A stretch of 64,000 nt of DNA, from positions 3,530,247 through 3,594,246 of the forward strand of contig NC_052127.1 of assembly GCF_012273895.1 (NCBI RefSeq), written 5' to 3'. The position numbers and the translations under genes were made by a program. Source of the DNA: Zerene cesonia. Taxonomy: Eukaryota > Arthropoda > Insecta > Lepidoptera > Pieridae. The notes under the pieces are model-generated. The model made no database searches. It was not told where the DNA came from and was given only the letters and a program-made list of their open reading frames with translations. Positions within the stretch are counted from its first letter, which is position 1. Each line of letters begins with the position of its first letter. Of this stretch, positions 45,699-60,700 are shown in pieces.

Positions 45699-48516
45699 AT
45701 GGCCACACTTATTCGGACTACATTTGTGAAGGTGATCAGCCCTGCTCAGGGTGGCAAGATCGCAGGATGCACGATCTTACAAAAGCGGAATATCAGTGGA
45801 AAATCCTTGAGGGAAACCTTCCCCCCTCGTCCACCTAAACCCGCGCCATTCGATTATGTAAACAAGGACTATACTTGGTTACGTAGTCTTTTCGACAGAA
45901 CAACACATAGATTCGATGAGAACACCAAGGTAGTAGTCGTTGAGGGTCCAGTAGCGGCTGGTAAGACACAATTCGCGGCCGCCCTCGCCGAAGATCTGGG
46001 TATGAAGCATTTCCCTGAAGCTAACATGGACATCCACTACATACAACAGGGTGTCAATCTGCGCACCTTTAACGATAAATTACCAGAGGACACTAGAACC
46101 TATGAGCACATAGAATTCAACATGAATCCTAACCATCGCTTGGCTGGTAACTATCAGATTATGATGTACATGGCTAGATACAGCCAGTATATTGATGCTT
46201 TGGCCCATTTACTGAACACCGGTCAAGGTGTGGTGTTGGAGAGATCTCCCTACTCCGACTTCGTATTTTTGGAGGCCATGTTCTCACAGAAGTACATCAG
46301 CAAGGGTGTCCGATCTGTGTACTATGAACTGAGGAACACAACCATTGAAGATTTGCTGCGCCCACATTTGGTCATCTATCTTGATATTCCAGTAGATAAG
46401 GTATAGAACACAAACTTATATTTATTCAATTAGACTTCTAGAAGCTCTTTGGAATTGTCATAGCACAGTTTTAACATTTACCACCGGTTCAGAAAGCACT
46501 TTCTATAGAGCAAAGCCGGTAAAAACTCTGTAGTAGCAGCTGGCTACAGCATTAACATCACTGAACAGTAGATAGCAATTTAAGTAGTTTTAGTTTTAGA
46601 TTTTATCACTATTAATTTGAAATTTGCTTAAGTTTGAAGCTGTTCATAAGTGAATACTTATCAACATATAAATTTTACTTTTTATAAAACTAAAGGTTGG
46701 TTCTGGCTTCACAAATGGCATTTGTATGCCTATAGCACTTAGATATCACATACATAAACAATCATATAATACTTATGTGTATTATTCAATAGAAGTATAA
46801 AGTTAATATTGAAAATAAAAGTTACAGCTAAGAAATAAATAGATAAATTATTTGTATAACTTGTTATGACAGGTTGTAGAAGCGGTAAAGAAACGCGGCC
46901 ACAAACATGAAGTAGAAGGCAAGGCTCTCTCAGTGCCATTCCTCCAAGAAATGGAACGTCAGTATAAGAACAAATATTTGCGTGATATATCCACACATGC
47001 TGAACTACTGGTCTACGATTGGACTGGCGGCGGTGAGGTTGAAGTGGTGGGTATCTTTTTGCCTTATTATCCTAATAAGGATTGCTTGAATTTAATAATT
47101 TACCTAACATATAGTCTATATAATAGCAAGTGAAACAACTAAGTGGACTCTTTACAAATTAAAAACTTTTTAACGTGCGTGCGTGCGTGCGTGCGTAACT
47201 TTTTAACGAGCGTGGTCACGGGGAGACGCAGTCTCTGTAAAGTGTCCGAAACGTCGGGTTAATAATATAACGAATAAATCGCGTTTAAAATCCGTTAAAA
47301 AGTTTTTAATTTCTAAATGTATAATACTCGCGTAAAATCAAACAAGAAAATACTAAGTTGACTCTATCATTATAGCATTTTTTTTAACTATATCTATTAT
47401 TATATTTTACTGCTCTGGTCAAGTGGTCAGCATGTTAAACTCAAAGTTTCGGTTTTATGGTTTGAGTGAAAAAATAGTGTTTCAAAAGCATTTCAACTTA
47501 AAATAATCAACGAATCTTGACAGTGAATTCATGTCACTAACATTTATGAGTTAAGAATAATAAATAATACACACTACTTACACTAACAAAAACAAAGTAC
47601 TGCGCGCATATAAAATAAAATGAATCCAAATAAACAAAGTGCAAAAAGCTACAAAAAGGTGGATTTATCACTAAGTTGCAATATCTTCCAGGCAATCTGA
47701 AGTTGTACTTCAATGGCATAAATTCTTCAATAACTATTTTGATCTGAATACAAAAATAACCGTTTCACTTTTTCCTTTAAGTACAATTAATTTATTAAAG
47801 TTATTTCTATTACACATGGCCGAGACAAAGCGATTTACTGATATTGCACAAAAACATTCTAGGTCGTTGAGGACATAGAGCGTATAGACTTCGACCAGTA
47901 CACCCATCGGGACGAGCCCAAGATGAAGGACTGGCGGTTGCCGCGCGAGGTCGAATGGTCCGACCAGAGGATGATCTTCACGAACAGCAAATACATACTA
48001 ATGAACCAGTTCAACATACCGAGGACTGATGTGCCCGAGTTGATCACCAGCGCTGATGATATGCATGTGTACAATCAGGTGAGGATGGTGAAGTGTTTAT
48101 GTTTATGTGGGTATCGACTGCCCGGGGCGGAAGACAATTTTGCCGCCGTTTTAGTTCTCAAATCGGAAGAGCGGCAAAATTGTCAATTGGAATCCCCGCA
48201 TTCCCTCTATCACTTGTTGTGTGTTGCCATTAAAAAAAAATATCATTCGAAGAAAGTGGATTCCCCGAATTCTCGTCACAGAATAAGTAATGAAAAATTT
48301 ATAGTTGTGTTATAAAAATGATTTTTTTTTTAATTGATAATGTACAAAATAATAATAAATCCAAAGAACTGACTAGCCTTTAATTAATTAATTTATTTAT
48401 ATCAGGTTGTATATACTCATCCTCAACTGGAATACGCGCAAGGGTACAACAAAGAAGCTGGCGACACCGGCCTCGCTTTCAAGAACAAAACCCCGAAATA
48501 TACGGAGTACTTTTAG
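45699..48516 (+). CDS. ND-42: NADH dehydrogenase (ubiquinone) 1 alpha subcomplex subunit 10, mitochondrial
   Basis: Accessory subunit of mitochondrial respiratory complex I (NDUFA10 in vertebrates), built on a deoxynucleoside-kinase-like fold. Exons 45699-46400, 46873-47046, 47863-48078 and 48406-48516 close to 400 residues. The N-terminus is basic and hydroxylated (MATLIRTTFVKVISPAQGGK) with an RNISG processing-type site, as expected for mitochondrial import. A P-loop GPVAAGKT lies at about residues 83-90. Other family hallmarks are DYTWLRSLFDRTTHRFDENT, VVLERSPYSDFVFLEAMF, VIYLDIP, VVEDIERIDFDQY and the terminus KTPKYTEYF. The donor of exon 2 could be 47047 or three bases earlier, giving one valine more or less. 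AATAAA lies at 48548-48553. Confidence 0.96.
47140..47352. repeat. Palindromic repeat, family P, with GCGT microsatellite
   Basis: Contains the P arms, the CGAAACGTCGGGTTAATA centre and a short (GCGT)n run at about 47177-47201. In ND-42 intron 2. Confidence 0.6.
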
Positions 48517-48547
48517 ACGGGGAATAGATTGTATAATATGAATATTT

Positions 48548-48553
48548 AATAAA
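48548..48553 (+). terminator. Polyadenylation signal of ND-42
   Basis: Canonical AATAAA 32 bases after the TAG stop. Confidence 0.7.
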
Positions 48554-50041
48554 ATAGTAATTGTTTATATTGTTTTATTTTTCGCACCTTTAGAATAGCA
48601 GATATAGTAGCACTACACAAATAAATAAAATTAGAAATTATTCCTCTGACCCCTTTTTGTGTTGACCTTTGATTAGTCTAGTGATTCCCGTTCATATGAT
48701 GAGTATCTACATGTCAAAAACTATATAAACCACCATTTTGTGTCGACAAAAAAAGTGACTTAGTTTAATAGGTTTGATCAATCGATTGAATTATAATATA
48801 ATAAAATAAGTATTTTTTTCTCATAACAATACTCCTCATTTTGCACGTAAGTGTAGCACGCGCGAACTCTCCCCCACTACCTCACGCCTTGGCCAAGATG
48901 TTTGCCGGATTGTATACCTACCAAGTATTGCGAGCAGCGAGTATAAAGTAACTGTAAGCTTTTTAGCTCAAGATTTAATTAATAATTAAGCGTGTTAGGA
49001 AAAAGTAAAACAACAGATTGGTATTCAAATATTTATTTCCATCAGCTACATTTCTAATATGATTTTTACGCCCAAAATAGCACCGACATCACCGTGGAAT
49101 TTCTTAAAACTATGCACGTAAACAATTTTATGTGCGTAAACCTAAGTATATAAAAAACGAATAGTCGAAATTAAATTTATAGTTCCTTTATAATTTGCAT
49201 TGTATTTACATAAGATTTAGGAATGTTTATGACGAAAATACGGTAAGCATAAGTACAAGTCAAATTTTATATCTAAAATTAAATAGATATAAATTTAATT
49301 TATATTTTTGGTTCATGTGTACAAATATCATATTTAACTATCTGGATAACAATTATGGATTTTCGAGCAGTTATAAAAAATAACTAAATGCGACTTAATT
49401 TTAAAAATCAGGCAACACACCTCCTAAACGTACCTTGTTTTTATACCAATTCTTATATTTATGTCAACATTTTAATGTATCAAATCTCAATAAAAGTTAC
49501 AATCGTGGTATAAAAATATACAATAACTTTGACATAAACCATCAATCTCATAATATCAAAATACAAAAGAAAATGTCATAGCAAATAATTGATTTTGGTA
49601 GTAAATTCAATTGAAATATATTAAGACAGTATCAACCCTAAACGCATTCGCTCCTGGCAATTAACATAATAACGTTATATTTACACATATAAATGTAAAA
49701 GAAGGTGCACAAAATATGGCAACCTTGTAATTAAATTTGTTGAATTGCATAATTCAAAAAATATTGCAACATTATTAAAAATTTGATCATTATTACATTT
49801 CTCTTCACACAACTGGAACACTGTTGATTCCCTCTGCCCCAGCTAGGAGACATAGAAACCTAAGTCAACATTTCTCTTGAAATATTAGATAAAACGTTTA
49901 TGCATGCATAATTCAGGAAAAAACAACCATAGGAGTCGCATAAAAAATAATTATTAAAAAAAATATTTTCTCAAAATGCACTTTTTTCAAATACCTCATT
50001 TATACATACATAAAAATATAGATAAAAAACACAATAATATA
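48554..50041. other. Convergent intergenic region ND-42/GSS
   Basis: About 1.5 kb of AT-rich sequence holding the 3' UTR of GSS somewhere at the right end. No ORF with family resemblance, no clear repeat element. Confidence 0.5.
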
Positions 50042-53000
50042 TTATAAATCAAGTAAATACGGCGAGTCCAAAGCGCCGAGTCCGGCGGCCACGCCCCCCT
50101 CGTTCGCGTCCGCCAACTTAGTGCGCAACATGTGACCCACTTGGCGATTGCAATAAATCTTATCTTTGTTTCTAGAATAGAAAAAAGGGGTTTTTAACAC
50201 CATAGAAAAAGTAATTCATTAAATTAATAGAAATTTCTTATCTCTATATATAAAATATATATATGATTGTTTTGTTTATGTTTGTCAGTAGTAGAATCTT
50301 TTGAAAGAAAAATATATAGCAATTTTCCGCAAAAAAAAAAAAAAATTAACCGCTATTTCATGTTCACGTGTATATAAAATCAAAATATTCCTATACATGA
50401 TTTTTTTTAGAAGGAATATAGAAAAGGAAAAGAAATATTTTTATATTCCATCTAAAAAAATTTGAGGGATTTATGATACTAGACATAAGGTTAACTATAG
50501 ATTAATCCAATAGTTTTTTACTCTATGTATGTGTTATTTGAATAGAAATTCTGTAATAAAAATTTAGCAATAAAATATCTTGCAACAGAATTCATCCAAG
50601 TAGGGAAGATATTGGAATTTCTAAATAAAAAAGCTTCTACGCACCCAATGATTACACCAAAAATGCCTAATTCCGACACTAAATCACTCAACGGTGGCGG
50701 CACGGCCGCACCTGGACGCACTACGTAGCCAGATACCTAAAAAATAAAATAAATAAATAATTTCCTTCATATGTTTAATTTTTAGTTTTATAGCATTGAA
50801 ATGCTTTATAAATGAGAAATTTTGAAAGAATAGAAAACATTTGATCACGAGGCGGCCTTCGAACCCGCGTTTTTTGCCAAACCGTAGCAATCCCGCCTCG
50901 TGATCAAAATTTTTTCTAATCTTTCAAAATTTCTCATCCCTTCACATCTACTATATATGCACCACGGGCTAAGCCGGACCTAGACCTAGTATTATACAGA
51001 GATGAAAAATACAATATATTTATTACCAATGGAGGCAGGATTCTTTCCATAAGTATATAAGCAGCTCTCTCCCTACTGTGCCTCATCCGCAGCAACGCTT
51101 CCCTCACGTCCGCTCCATACAAGTTGTTGCCGCCCCCCTCCCGTTGGGGTTTCAGGACGAACCTGATGGTAGAGGCTTGTTAAGTGAAATGAATACAATT
51201 TAATTTGTGCCTTATTTATAGGTCAGTATGACTCAAATTGCATGCATAGTCGAGAGATGTACACTTTATCAATAGCACTAGGGTTTTTATGTGATATTAA
51301 ATATAGTAGTTCGTCCCGGCTCCGCTTGGAGATCCGTGTATTTTTTTTTCTTTCCTGTTATTTATCCCAAGGCAACATTTAATTGCAATAAAAACTATCC
51401 AATCACCCAAGTCAGCGCTACCCTGTCTGTATACCAAATTTCATCACAATCCTTTATAGTTCCAGCGTGATTGACGGACAAACGGACAACAAACAAACAT
51501 GTTATATGTCGGATGTTGATGTTTTTTTTTTGTTTTGATGTGTATTAACTATTAACTGTATTATGTGATGTCGTGTGTAAAATGTGTGTATTATATAATA
51601 AGACGTGATATATGGGTAACTAGCGGTCCGTCCCGGCTTCGTCCGTGGTACATATACAGCCTATAGCCTTCTTCAATAGAGGGACTATCTACTACTGAAA
51701 GAATTTTTCAATTCGGACCAATAGTTCCTGAGATTACTGCGTTCAAACAAACAAGCTCTTCAGCTTTATTATATTAGTATAGATGTGATACACAGACGTG
51801 CAATATCACATGCGATATATCTGTTTAACTAATCACCAATTAAAACGACACACAACGCATCAAAAATTAACATTAAACACAAAAACACAAATCAGGTACA
51901 TTTTAGCAAGCGGCCTCTACAAATCCTCCACACGCGACTCCATACTCACTTCTCCGCATCAGCGAGGGCCATTTCCACGGCCCTCTCTCCGCCCTCGTCG
52001 AAGTCTAGCGAGTAGAGGCCGGTGAAGATGTCCCTCACGCGTGACGTCACCGCGCCCTCCGACATGAACGTCTCCAGCACGCCGGGCGCCGCCAGCGCCT
52101 GCTGCACCTTCTTCGTGCCCGCCAGTTGGTAGTGGATGGACGGGCACTTTATCGCTCTGTGACCAGCGAAATGGCAAGTGAGAAATGGGAAATAAGAAAC
52201 GGGAAGAGGTGGAAGGTGAATTGAAAAAATATAGGGAAAAAGGGAACAGCGAAGGTTGAAAAGGGTGAATTAAGAGAATAATCCCAGAAATCCTGAGTGA
52301 TCATTTTTGGCAAATGAGTAGACCAGAGTATATATAGATAAAAAGAAAAAAGGCGAGAAAGAAAGAAAAAAAAAACACATTTATTTTAACACACACACTA
52401 CAGAAGAGAATAAATTAGAAACGAATAACAAATTTAATGGCTACATATATATGCACTGTATAGTGAGCCGGTGACTGCTGGTATGTCAACCACTGCTGCT
52501 AACTTTCTGCATCCATTATAGCATTGTAGTAATGGCTGGCATATCTTGTAGTCACAATTAATTTATTTACGACATAATATACTAACATAGTTTTTAAGAA
52601 TTAATTGTTACTAACAAAATGAGTCTGTGTCACTTGAAGTTAAATAAAAATAATAAAAAAATAATAATAATAAATGCCCCTTTAAAGCAGGCAAGCGCAT
52701 ACGTAGAGGCCTTACCTCTGCAAACGTTCATGGGTGATGGTGATCGTTTACTATCAAGAAAACCAGCTCAGTTGCTCGCTATAACATAAAAAAATGTTTC
52801 ATTTTACATTAGATAAAGAATAGTTGAACGGAAAATTTCAGCCAGTCACTAAAACAATATCATACGAGGATCTTTCCACTCGCAGTCTGGCGTCCCACTC
52901 CTTAGTTGAGGGGTACTGATCGGGCTCGTAACCCGACCTGTAGTACACCACAGCCACTGGTTGACCATCTCTGAAATGATAAATATATAAATCTTCAATG

Positions 53001-54741
53001 TAGTATAGACAACTCGAAACAATCACGAACAAAATTTGTCAACACATACAACTAATAAACTTTGAACATTATTGCAACGACATAAGGTATACATTTGATT
53101 GAACGACCTTGGAATTATGAAAAGATGGCGAATCTAATAGTTTATGATGCGTTAATAATGTAAATACATATATGCAAATTTTCAACTTGATTGTCTTTGT
53201 ATGAAAACTACTACGAAACAGCTTAGCCGACTTTTAGAGTATGTCGAACATTCATCGTCTCATTTACACACACAGAATGTACAATCCTCTTGTCTCAGTC
53301 ACACGCAAAGCTAAGATCTTAAAAATTATTAACGTCAATAGAAAATACTCTAACAATACTAATAAAAGACTCACAAAATCAGTTGCTTTTTATCGTTCAA
53401 TTCAGTCTCTTCGTATATTTCGCCCAGGGTTTTCCTATAAATCTGAAACGAATGATGGTGTTGTCATAAAAGAAATATCTAATTTATTTATTAATTCATT
53501 ACCATATTTATAAAGAATTTCCAACAAAGAATACACATGAAAATTTTCTAAAGCTTGCAAGGTATTCTGTACCTATAATTTCAGGCAATTATTACATTAT
53601 AACGAACAAGTCAAGTGTGTTAAAAATATTAAAAATATTATAACATGAATTTGATACATCACAAAAATAACGATTATTTGGATGTTAAATTAAGACACAA
53701 TATAAAGTTTTCAATCGTTTGATGCTTTATAACAAAAAAAAAAAAACAACATTTTGTAGAATTGAGAACAACTTTAGTCATTACCATGATATCAGGCCGT
53801 TTCTCGGATATTTCAAATTCGTGGAAACGCTGGTCACATATATTGTAAGAGACCTCCTCTACGACGAATATGACGACAGCCGAGGGCACAGCGAAGAGGT
53901 CGTATGCCTCTATTATGCCTGAACACAACCCGGAGAGAGCACGGTTCTCGGGCATCTAGGGCAAACCATAATCAGTACGTTCAGGCAGTTTACGTATGTG
54001 TGTGTGTGTGTGATAATACTTGCAATAATAAGTGGCAATTCAATAATTATATAATTTTTACGGTAATATAGAATAAATCGCGTTATATACCTACGCGATA
54101 TTTAAAACTAACAATGTATGCTTACATAAAAATATGTACGCATTGAAATTATGTTAAACTAGTGGTGTATATAAATTGTGGTCTATAGCCTTCCTCAATA
54201 AATGGGCAATTTAACGCTGAAAGAATTTTTCAAATCGGACCAGTAGTTCCTGAGATTAGTGCGTTCAAACAAACAAACTCTTCAGCTTTATAATATTAGT
54301 ACAGATATTGTTAAAAAAATATTAAGTTCAAATATTGATATAACTTACATTTTTAATGAGCTCCCCATGTCCCAACTGCCTCATGACATAACTGTAACGC
54401 AAAAAGTATTATTTTAATACTAATCTAATTTTCTTCCATCACTGACGATATTTAGCATTAAAGTAATTTTGTTATCCATGAAAGAATTACTGTAACACTT
54501 TAATGAGCACAAAAAATTTTCATTTTTTATACTACTTTCCAATGCTTATTATCATGAATTGTAATACAAAAGGGTTCATCCATGAATTACTTATTATATC
54601 ATATTTCCCAATTTTCCCAAGTGAGATTTTCTTATGAAATTTATATGCATGGGCGCGCGCGCGCTTTTGTTTGTGTGTGTGTTTGTATGACTAAATTATT
54701 ACGCATTATCGGCAGACGCGCGTGTGCGAGCTCGTGTGTCG

Positions 54742-54784
<43 letters not shown>

Positions 54785-57700
54785 CGGCTAAATTATTCCG
54801 CATTATCGACCCGTCTTAAATTATTTAAGTGTAATGTAATTTATGAATGTTTCCCTTACATGCTCATTCACAGATTCGATAGAAGCGAGATTTTTTTTAA
54901 ATAAACCATGTACAGAAGAATACATTTTATAACTATTCATAAAATGTTATCTGTAGATATTATTGCAACAAAGAAATGCTTATAAATACATTACAGGAAA
55001 AAAGTTATAGAGGAAAATGAAAAACTAAAGGTAATCGATGATTGATTAATTTTACAGTTAAATTCCAATAAAAGAGTGTTTCTCGAATTAAATCTTCCAT
55101 TACTCAGATTATTTTACGAATTAAATATGTATTTATATATTCGTATAAGAAAACATTTAATTTTATTGTCACAAATTACAATTATAATAAATAGTAGCAT
55201 TCATAATTGTTTATTCAAAGAATATTTTTAAAAATCAATCACCGAGTACTTAAATCATGATTTTTGAAGCGCCTAATAAATGACATGAACAAACAACTTA
55301 AACATTTATGTAACAAACGTTATTATTTATCTAAATAATACGAACAACACAAACTTTACACTAAAAACATAAACATACTACAAACTGCATGCTATTTAAT
55401 ATTTATGAAGTACATATTCTATACAAATAGGTTTTTAAATATCGAACAACAATTGTATACTTTTGCGCGTAGAACAGAATACAGATAATAATAAACTTGT
55501 TTTAAAGCTTCAAACATCTAAAATATGTTCGAAATTTGTAATTTAATAGACTTTTTCTTTAGATGAGTTGAACGTGGTGTTGTTTTATTTATAGTTTGGA
55601 ATTTTTATTATTTCGCGAGACGAATTTGCATTCATAAAGATTTCATTTAAATACATTATAGATAGCTAAAAATATTATTTATATGACGATTGAATTCGTT
55701 TCAACCACAGAAACGTAAAGAATAAAAATGTTTAAAAACACATAAGTTTTACATATAATAAATAATTGGATAGAATACGATGCATTATTATATTTTTTTA
55801 CCGTACGCACTTATTCCGAATATGTTTATTAATTTTAAATAAAACAGTACCTACTTTATTCCTATAAATACGTTTTTGCAATATTAGTACTAGATGTATA
55901 TATTTACGATAATTTGAAATCATAGGTTAGCGTCTTGTTCAATGTCACCATCAATCGACGCTTTTTATTTGTGAAAAAATATCAGTTGTATTTACACCAT
56001 GAATACCCTAAGATTTTTTTATGGTGTATGTTATATTTAAATTTGGTCTAGTACTGACAACTTGAAGGTTTAGTTTTTGTTAAAAATAATTATGTTTTCA
56101 CCTGAGTATGTTCACATAGCTGAATTATATTTGATCATTTGTCAGACGCACCCATTATACAAATGTTAACCATCGTTCTTTTTTTTATTTTTTTTTTTTA
56201 TTAAACACTCATAAAAGCCTTTGAAAGATGTCCGCCCCAACATATCCCAGCAATGAATGGACAAAATGTAATGAAAAAACAATAAGCATAGACAATTTTT
56301 ACCGACACTGCGGGTGGTCAGGGAACATCTCTCAAGTAACCATAACAAGCCAATTTCATCATGCACGCCAATACATTTTAAAATTACACAAAAAAATATT
56401 TAAATAAATACAACATATACATACGTACGAACAAATAATGAACAAAAAAAACATATGATAAAACAAATAATGCTAAACATATATAAAGTGCATAGATAAG
56501 CAAGTGCGAATGCAGAGATAGGGCATAGACAAGACAAGCGCCTTACATACTAAACAATATATGAATGACAGCGTGCATAGACAAGATATAGCAAACACAT
56601 GAGAGATGTTATCTGAACGTATAAGAACTTAAATGAGCGTGAACCTTTTTTGTTTGTATCATTTCATAGACAAATTGACAAGAGATAACAGAGACGTATG
56701 AAGTGGTAGATAGCGGAGAAACACGAAAAGCCAGAATAGTATGACCTATATATTTTTATTTGATTACAAATAAACAATTGAAGGAATATAAACAATAACT
56801 TTTAAACTTTTAGCGCTCTGTACTCTCTATTTCTCCTTTCATAGATATTCGAGATAATACGATTTAGTATAACACAAAGCAACATATTATTGAATATTTA
56901 ATAAAAGAAACAAGAAGAAGCAGAAATGAGGAATAATTATTTTGTAAAATCGGTCATCTTGGTCTTTTGTCGAAAGAAGCATTAATACTTATCCTAAAAA
57001 TAACTTCGTCACAGTCAGAACTTTGCAATACTCAATCTTTGAAATTTGGTGTCCATATAAACTTTATATGTTTTATTGTATCTTAATGTCATACTCACAT
57101 CAAGCAATAAAAAACTAATGTTATAGGCACCACGTTTATTGACAATGTTTCTATTGACTTCTCATGTGTACAGAAATTAAGAAGTTTAAAAAAATGCCCT
57201 CTTTGAATCTGTGATTCAACCATGATCTACACTTGCTTGAGGTCGCTTCATGTTAATTATCTTTCATATGTAGGATTAATCCAATCTAATATTTTAATAG
57301 CCCTATAATCATTTTTGCTTATTACCCATCAATATATTAAATTCGCTATTGACTCAGTTTCTCTTGCATCCGCTAGAGGCGCTACAGCAAATGTCATACA
57401 AATATACAACGCCATCTATTGGTGTCAATGCAAGACAAGGGGCGTTCGTGGATGACGCTTGGCATGAACTAAATCGTATTATCAGAAAAGGTGAACGCTC
57501 ATAGCAAGTAACGCAATGCCGGTACCGATACATGGTGGGCAGGTTTGACGTGATGGCGCCAAAACTCGCCGCGACCGTGTTAAATTCCACTTGTTTTATC
57601 CGATTGCTGTCCGGCTGCTGCATCAGATAATCCGAACGGAACAGGCCCAGGCTGAGGGACTGAAAAATGTTATTACATCACATTCTGTCCATTCATTGGT

Positions 57701-60700
57701 ACAGTTGACAAAGCGGAACAATGACCGTGTTATGGTGACGAAAGGGTTATCAGATAGGCAGCATCGTAATGACAATAGATTAAGAAATTTCGTGAATTTC
57801 TTAAAAACCAACAAAAACAATTTACAATCCCAACAATTACATTTTTTATTCTAATACTTAGTGGTCATGTAATTACAGACTTCGTCAACTGTACAAAAGT
57901 TCCGCGCATGTGCAATAACTGTTGTTATATGAACTAAGTAATCCAGTCCCTTATATTTAGTGCCTTCGTGGCTACATGTGCTAGTCAATGATGATTTTTA
58001 ATATTCTTTTTTGCACACATAGGTAGCATGTGACTATTATGAATATTAACACCGATGTATGTACAACTAAGTTTTATTACCTGTATTTATTTATTAGCAT
58101 ACATATGAGACAATGGATCAGTTATCTTAATAATGTCAATCGATGCTTTTAATTAACTTTTTGGTATAACAATACCGATATATATAACTCGTAATAACGA
58201 CACATTCCTATAAATATAATAGAAAGTGTTTAGTATATCATAAATTTTACAATCCATAAACGTTTTTTAAAAGCATATTTGTCTAAAATACATGTTTTCA
58301 CTAGATGGCGTTATTCCCAACATTGACCCGAATAATTTCCTTAGTTGTCACTAATTGTCAGTGCCCAACCGCAACGTTAATTATTACTTAAATGGTTAAC
58401 TCGTCATTTTAAGAATACATTCTTACTATACAAACAAACCAGATACTTTACCAATTAAATATAACATAGTTTTAAAGACTAAAGACTATGAATGAGTGTT
58501 GTTGATGCGCCATTTTAAATGTACCATGTCGCCATCTTTTCAATGAAAAACGTCAACACTCGTATGCTTCATCGTTCACACTTGTTATCAAATAATAACT
58601 GATAACTTTACAAACAGATAACTGTTGTAGAATTGTAACTAACCATGACAAACGATTGTAACGCATGACAACGCGTACACAAAAAATAAATATTTATTGT
58701 ATCTGAAGACAATTTCTTCTGTATTTAAATCTCTAGTCTTAATACTTTACTGTGTTACGTGAAATTTATATGGTACTCATATGCTAGAAATAATAATGTT
58801 TGTAATATTATTAATTGGCATTTATAAGAACGCAATCCTGTCTATAGGGTTTTCAACTTTCTTACGCTCAATTATAAGTTTATTCAAAATCATATCTTAT
58901 TATAACTTTACTAGCGCAAATCATTATCGTCGAATTAAATGATTAAAATATAATTAAATATTATTTGTTTAAAAACCCTATCTATATTTTAATATACATT
59001 TTTATAATTATTTTAATATATATTTTAATTAATTGTTTAAATAATACATAAATTAAAATTCACATTTTTTTCCTTCATATTCTGAAATTTAAGAAGTATT
59101 AAAAAAAGGTATAATAAAGTATATATGTATTGCAAAAATAAATTAAGCTTATCATATCACATGACATTTAGGGGTCTCACACGGCTGCGTTTTTACCCGA
59201 CTGGCCGATGGGAGTAATTTTTTTCGAGCGATTGTATAGGACTATACCAGTTAATTTCTTTTGTACACAGCCCTACAGCCCAAACTGCCGGACGGACTTA
59301 TGAGTTGTCGTCGTAATCATCAAAACTCTTGTAGTAAGAAAGGCTACAGATTTTTACAAAATAGGACTTGCAAATACAAAATATGGATTTAGTTTAATTT
59401 TTTTTATCCTAGCAATATAGGTATCAAATGAAAGATCGTAAAATGACCATAAAAATAAAACAAAAATATAATAAATATTTCTATAAAAACCGATCAGCTT
59501 GTAATCATTAATATATCAGATAAATTCCAACCAAATAGTACGTTATCTAAAAGTCTCATAATTGTGTAGGTATACTTGGATGAATTTATCTGTGCCTCGA
59601 ACGTATGAGATGAAAATGACTACCTTTTCTATCGCTTCGAGAGCCCACCGAATCATAATATGCTTCTGTGTAAGACCCCTCAATACTTGTGTAAAACATT
59701 TCATTATAATAATATAAGATGCATTTAAATATTCACACTAATGCAAAAGTTAGTACTGTTAACATTCATCTATCTACTGTAAGATGATGTCGTATAAAAG
59801 CCCACATTGCAAACTGATCGCTGTGCCAAAGTGAAGTGACAGTAATAATGCTATTATAAGCCGAGTGCGATTTAAGCTTAAATTAAATTATATACTTTAG
59901 AAGTAACCTTTATTTACAACTACACTGCCTCGATACAAATAAACGTGCGACGTGTCGCAATTTCTTTGCGACAGATAATCGCAAGTTACTCATCAACCCT
60001 AAAATTATTTACAAAAAAAAAAAAATACTTGTAATCTCCTTAGTTATTAATATCAACGCTTGTAATGCAACGTATATACGTATTAGAAACGTCCTTTTAG
60101 GCACGGTGCCCTGGTACCTACCCTTTAATTCATATTATATGTATACATATTAACCTTCCTCTTGAATCACTATCTATTAGAAAAACATCCTCATAAATAT
60201 CCGGTGCATAGTATTCAAAATCAAAGGTAAAATGTAATAGTTACAAACGGAAGGAAACTTTCTTTAAACAAGATATATTATATTTAAATAACAACATTAC
60301 AAAATCATAGAAAAACTATACAAAAACAAAAAAAAAAAACGCCGTTCCACCACCACCTAAAACTACATCGCCTACAATTGCATTTAGGTACAGTGCCTAG
60401 ACCAATCTATCCATCGGCATCCCGAGTACTAGAGCATTCTGGCACAGCGATACAGCACCGTTCACCGTGGGCTACCTTTGAATCTCCCTCGAGACCGGCC
60501 CAAGGTGGCCGAACCCGGACGCTATGCTGTTGATTTCCACTTGCTTCCACGAGCAGTACGGCGTGTGTTTCGCGCATTGGCTCTCCGTGTGCGGACAACG
60601 CGACTCCAGCATGATGTCCGAACGCAGCATGCCTAATGAAATCGGCTACCACGACACATTTTTTTTTTATCTATCACATTACCCCGTATGCAAAACGAGA

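Noticed and set aside
53241..53513. Plus-strand open frame of 90 codons
   Set aside because: It overlaps GSS exon 53375-53442, which reads [20 protein letters not shown] on the minus strand and fits the enzyme in phase.
54650..54904. Cysteine- and valine-rich plus-strand peptides
   Set aside because: Translation of a GT/GC microsatellite.
57591..57854. Plus-strand 87-codon frame
   Set aside because: Partly antisense to GSS exon 57526-57659, remainder is intron; no recognisable protein.
60407..60652. Minus-strand 81-codon frame
   Set aside because: Wrong frame over the alternative GSS exon 60476-60645; the correct frame gives [13 protein letters not shown].
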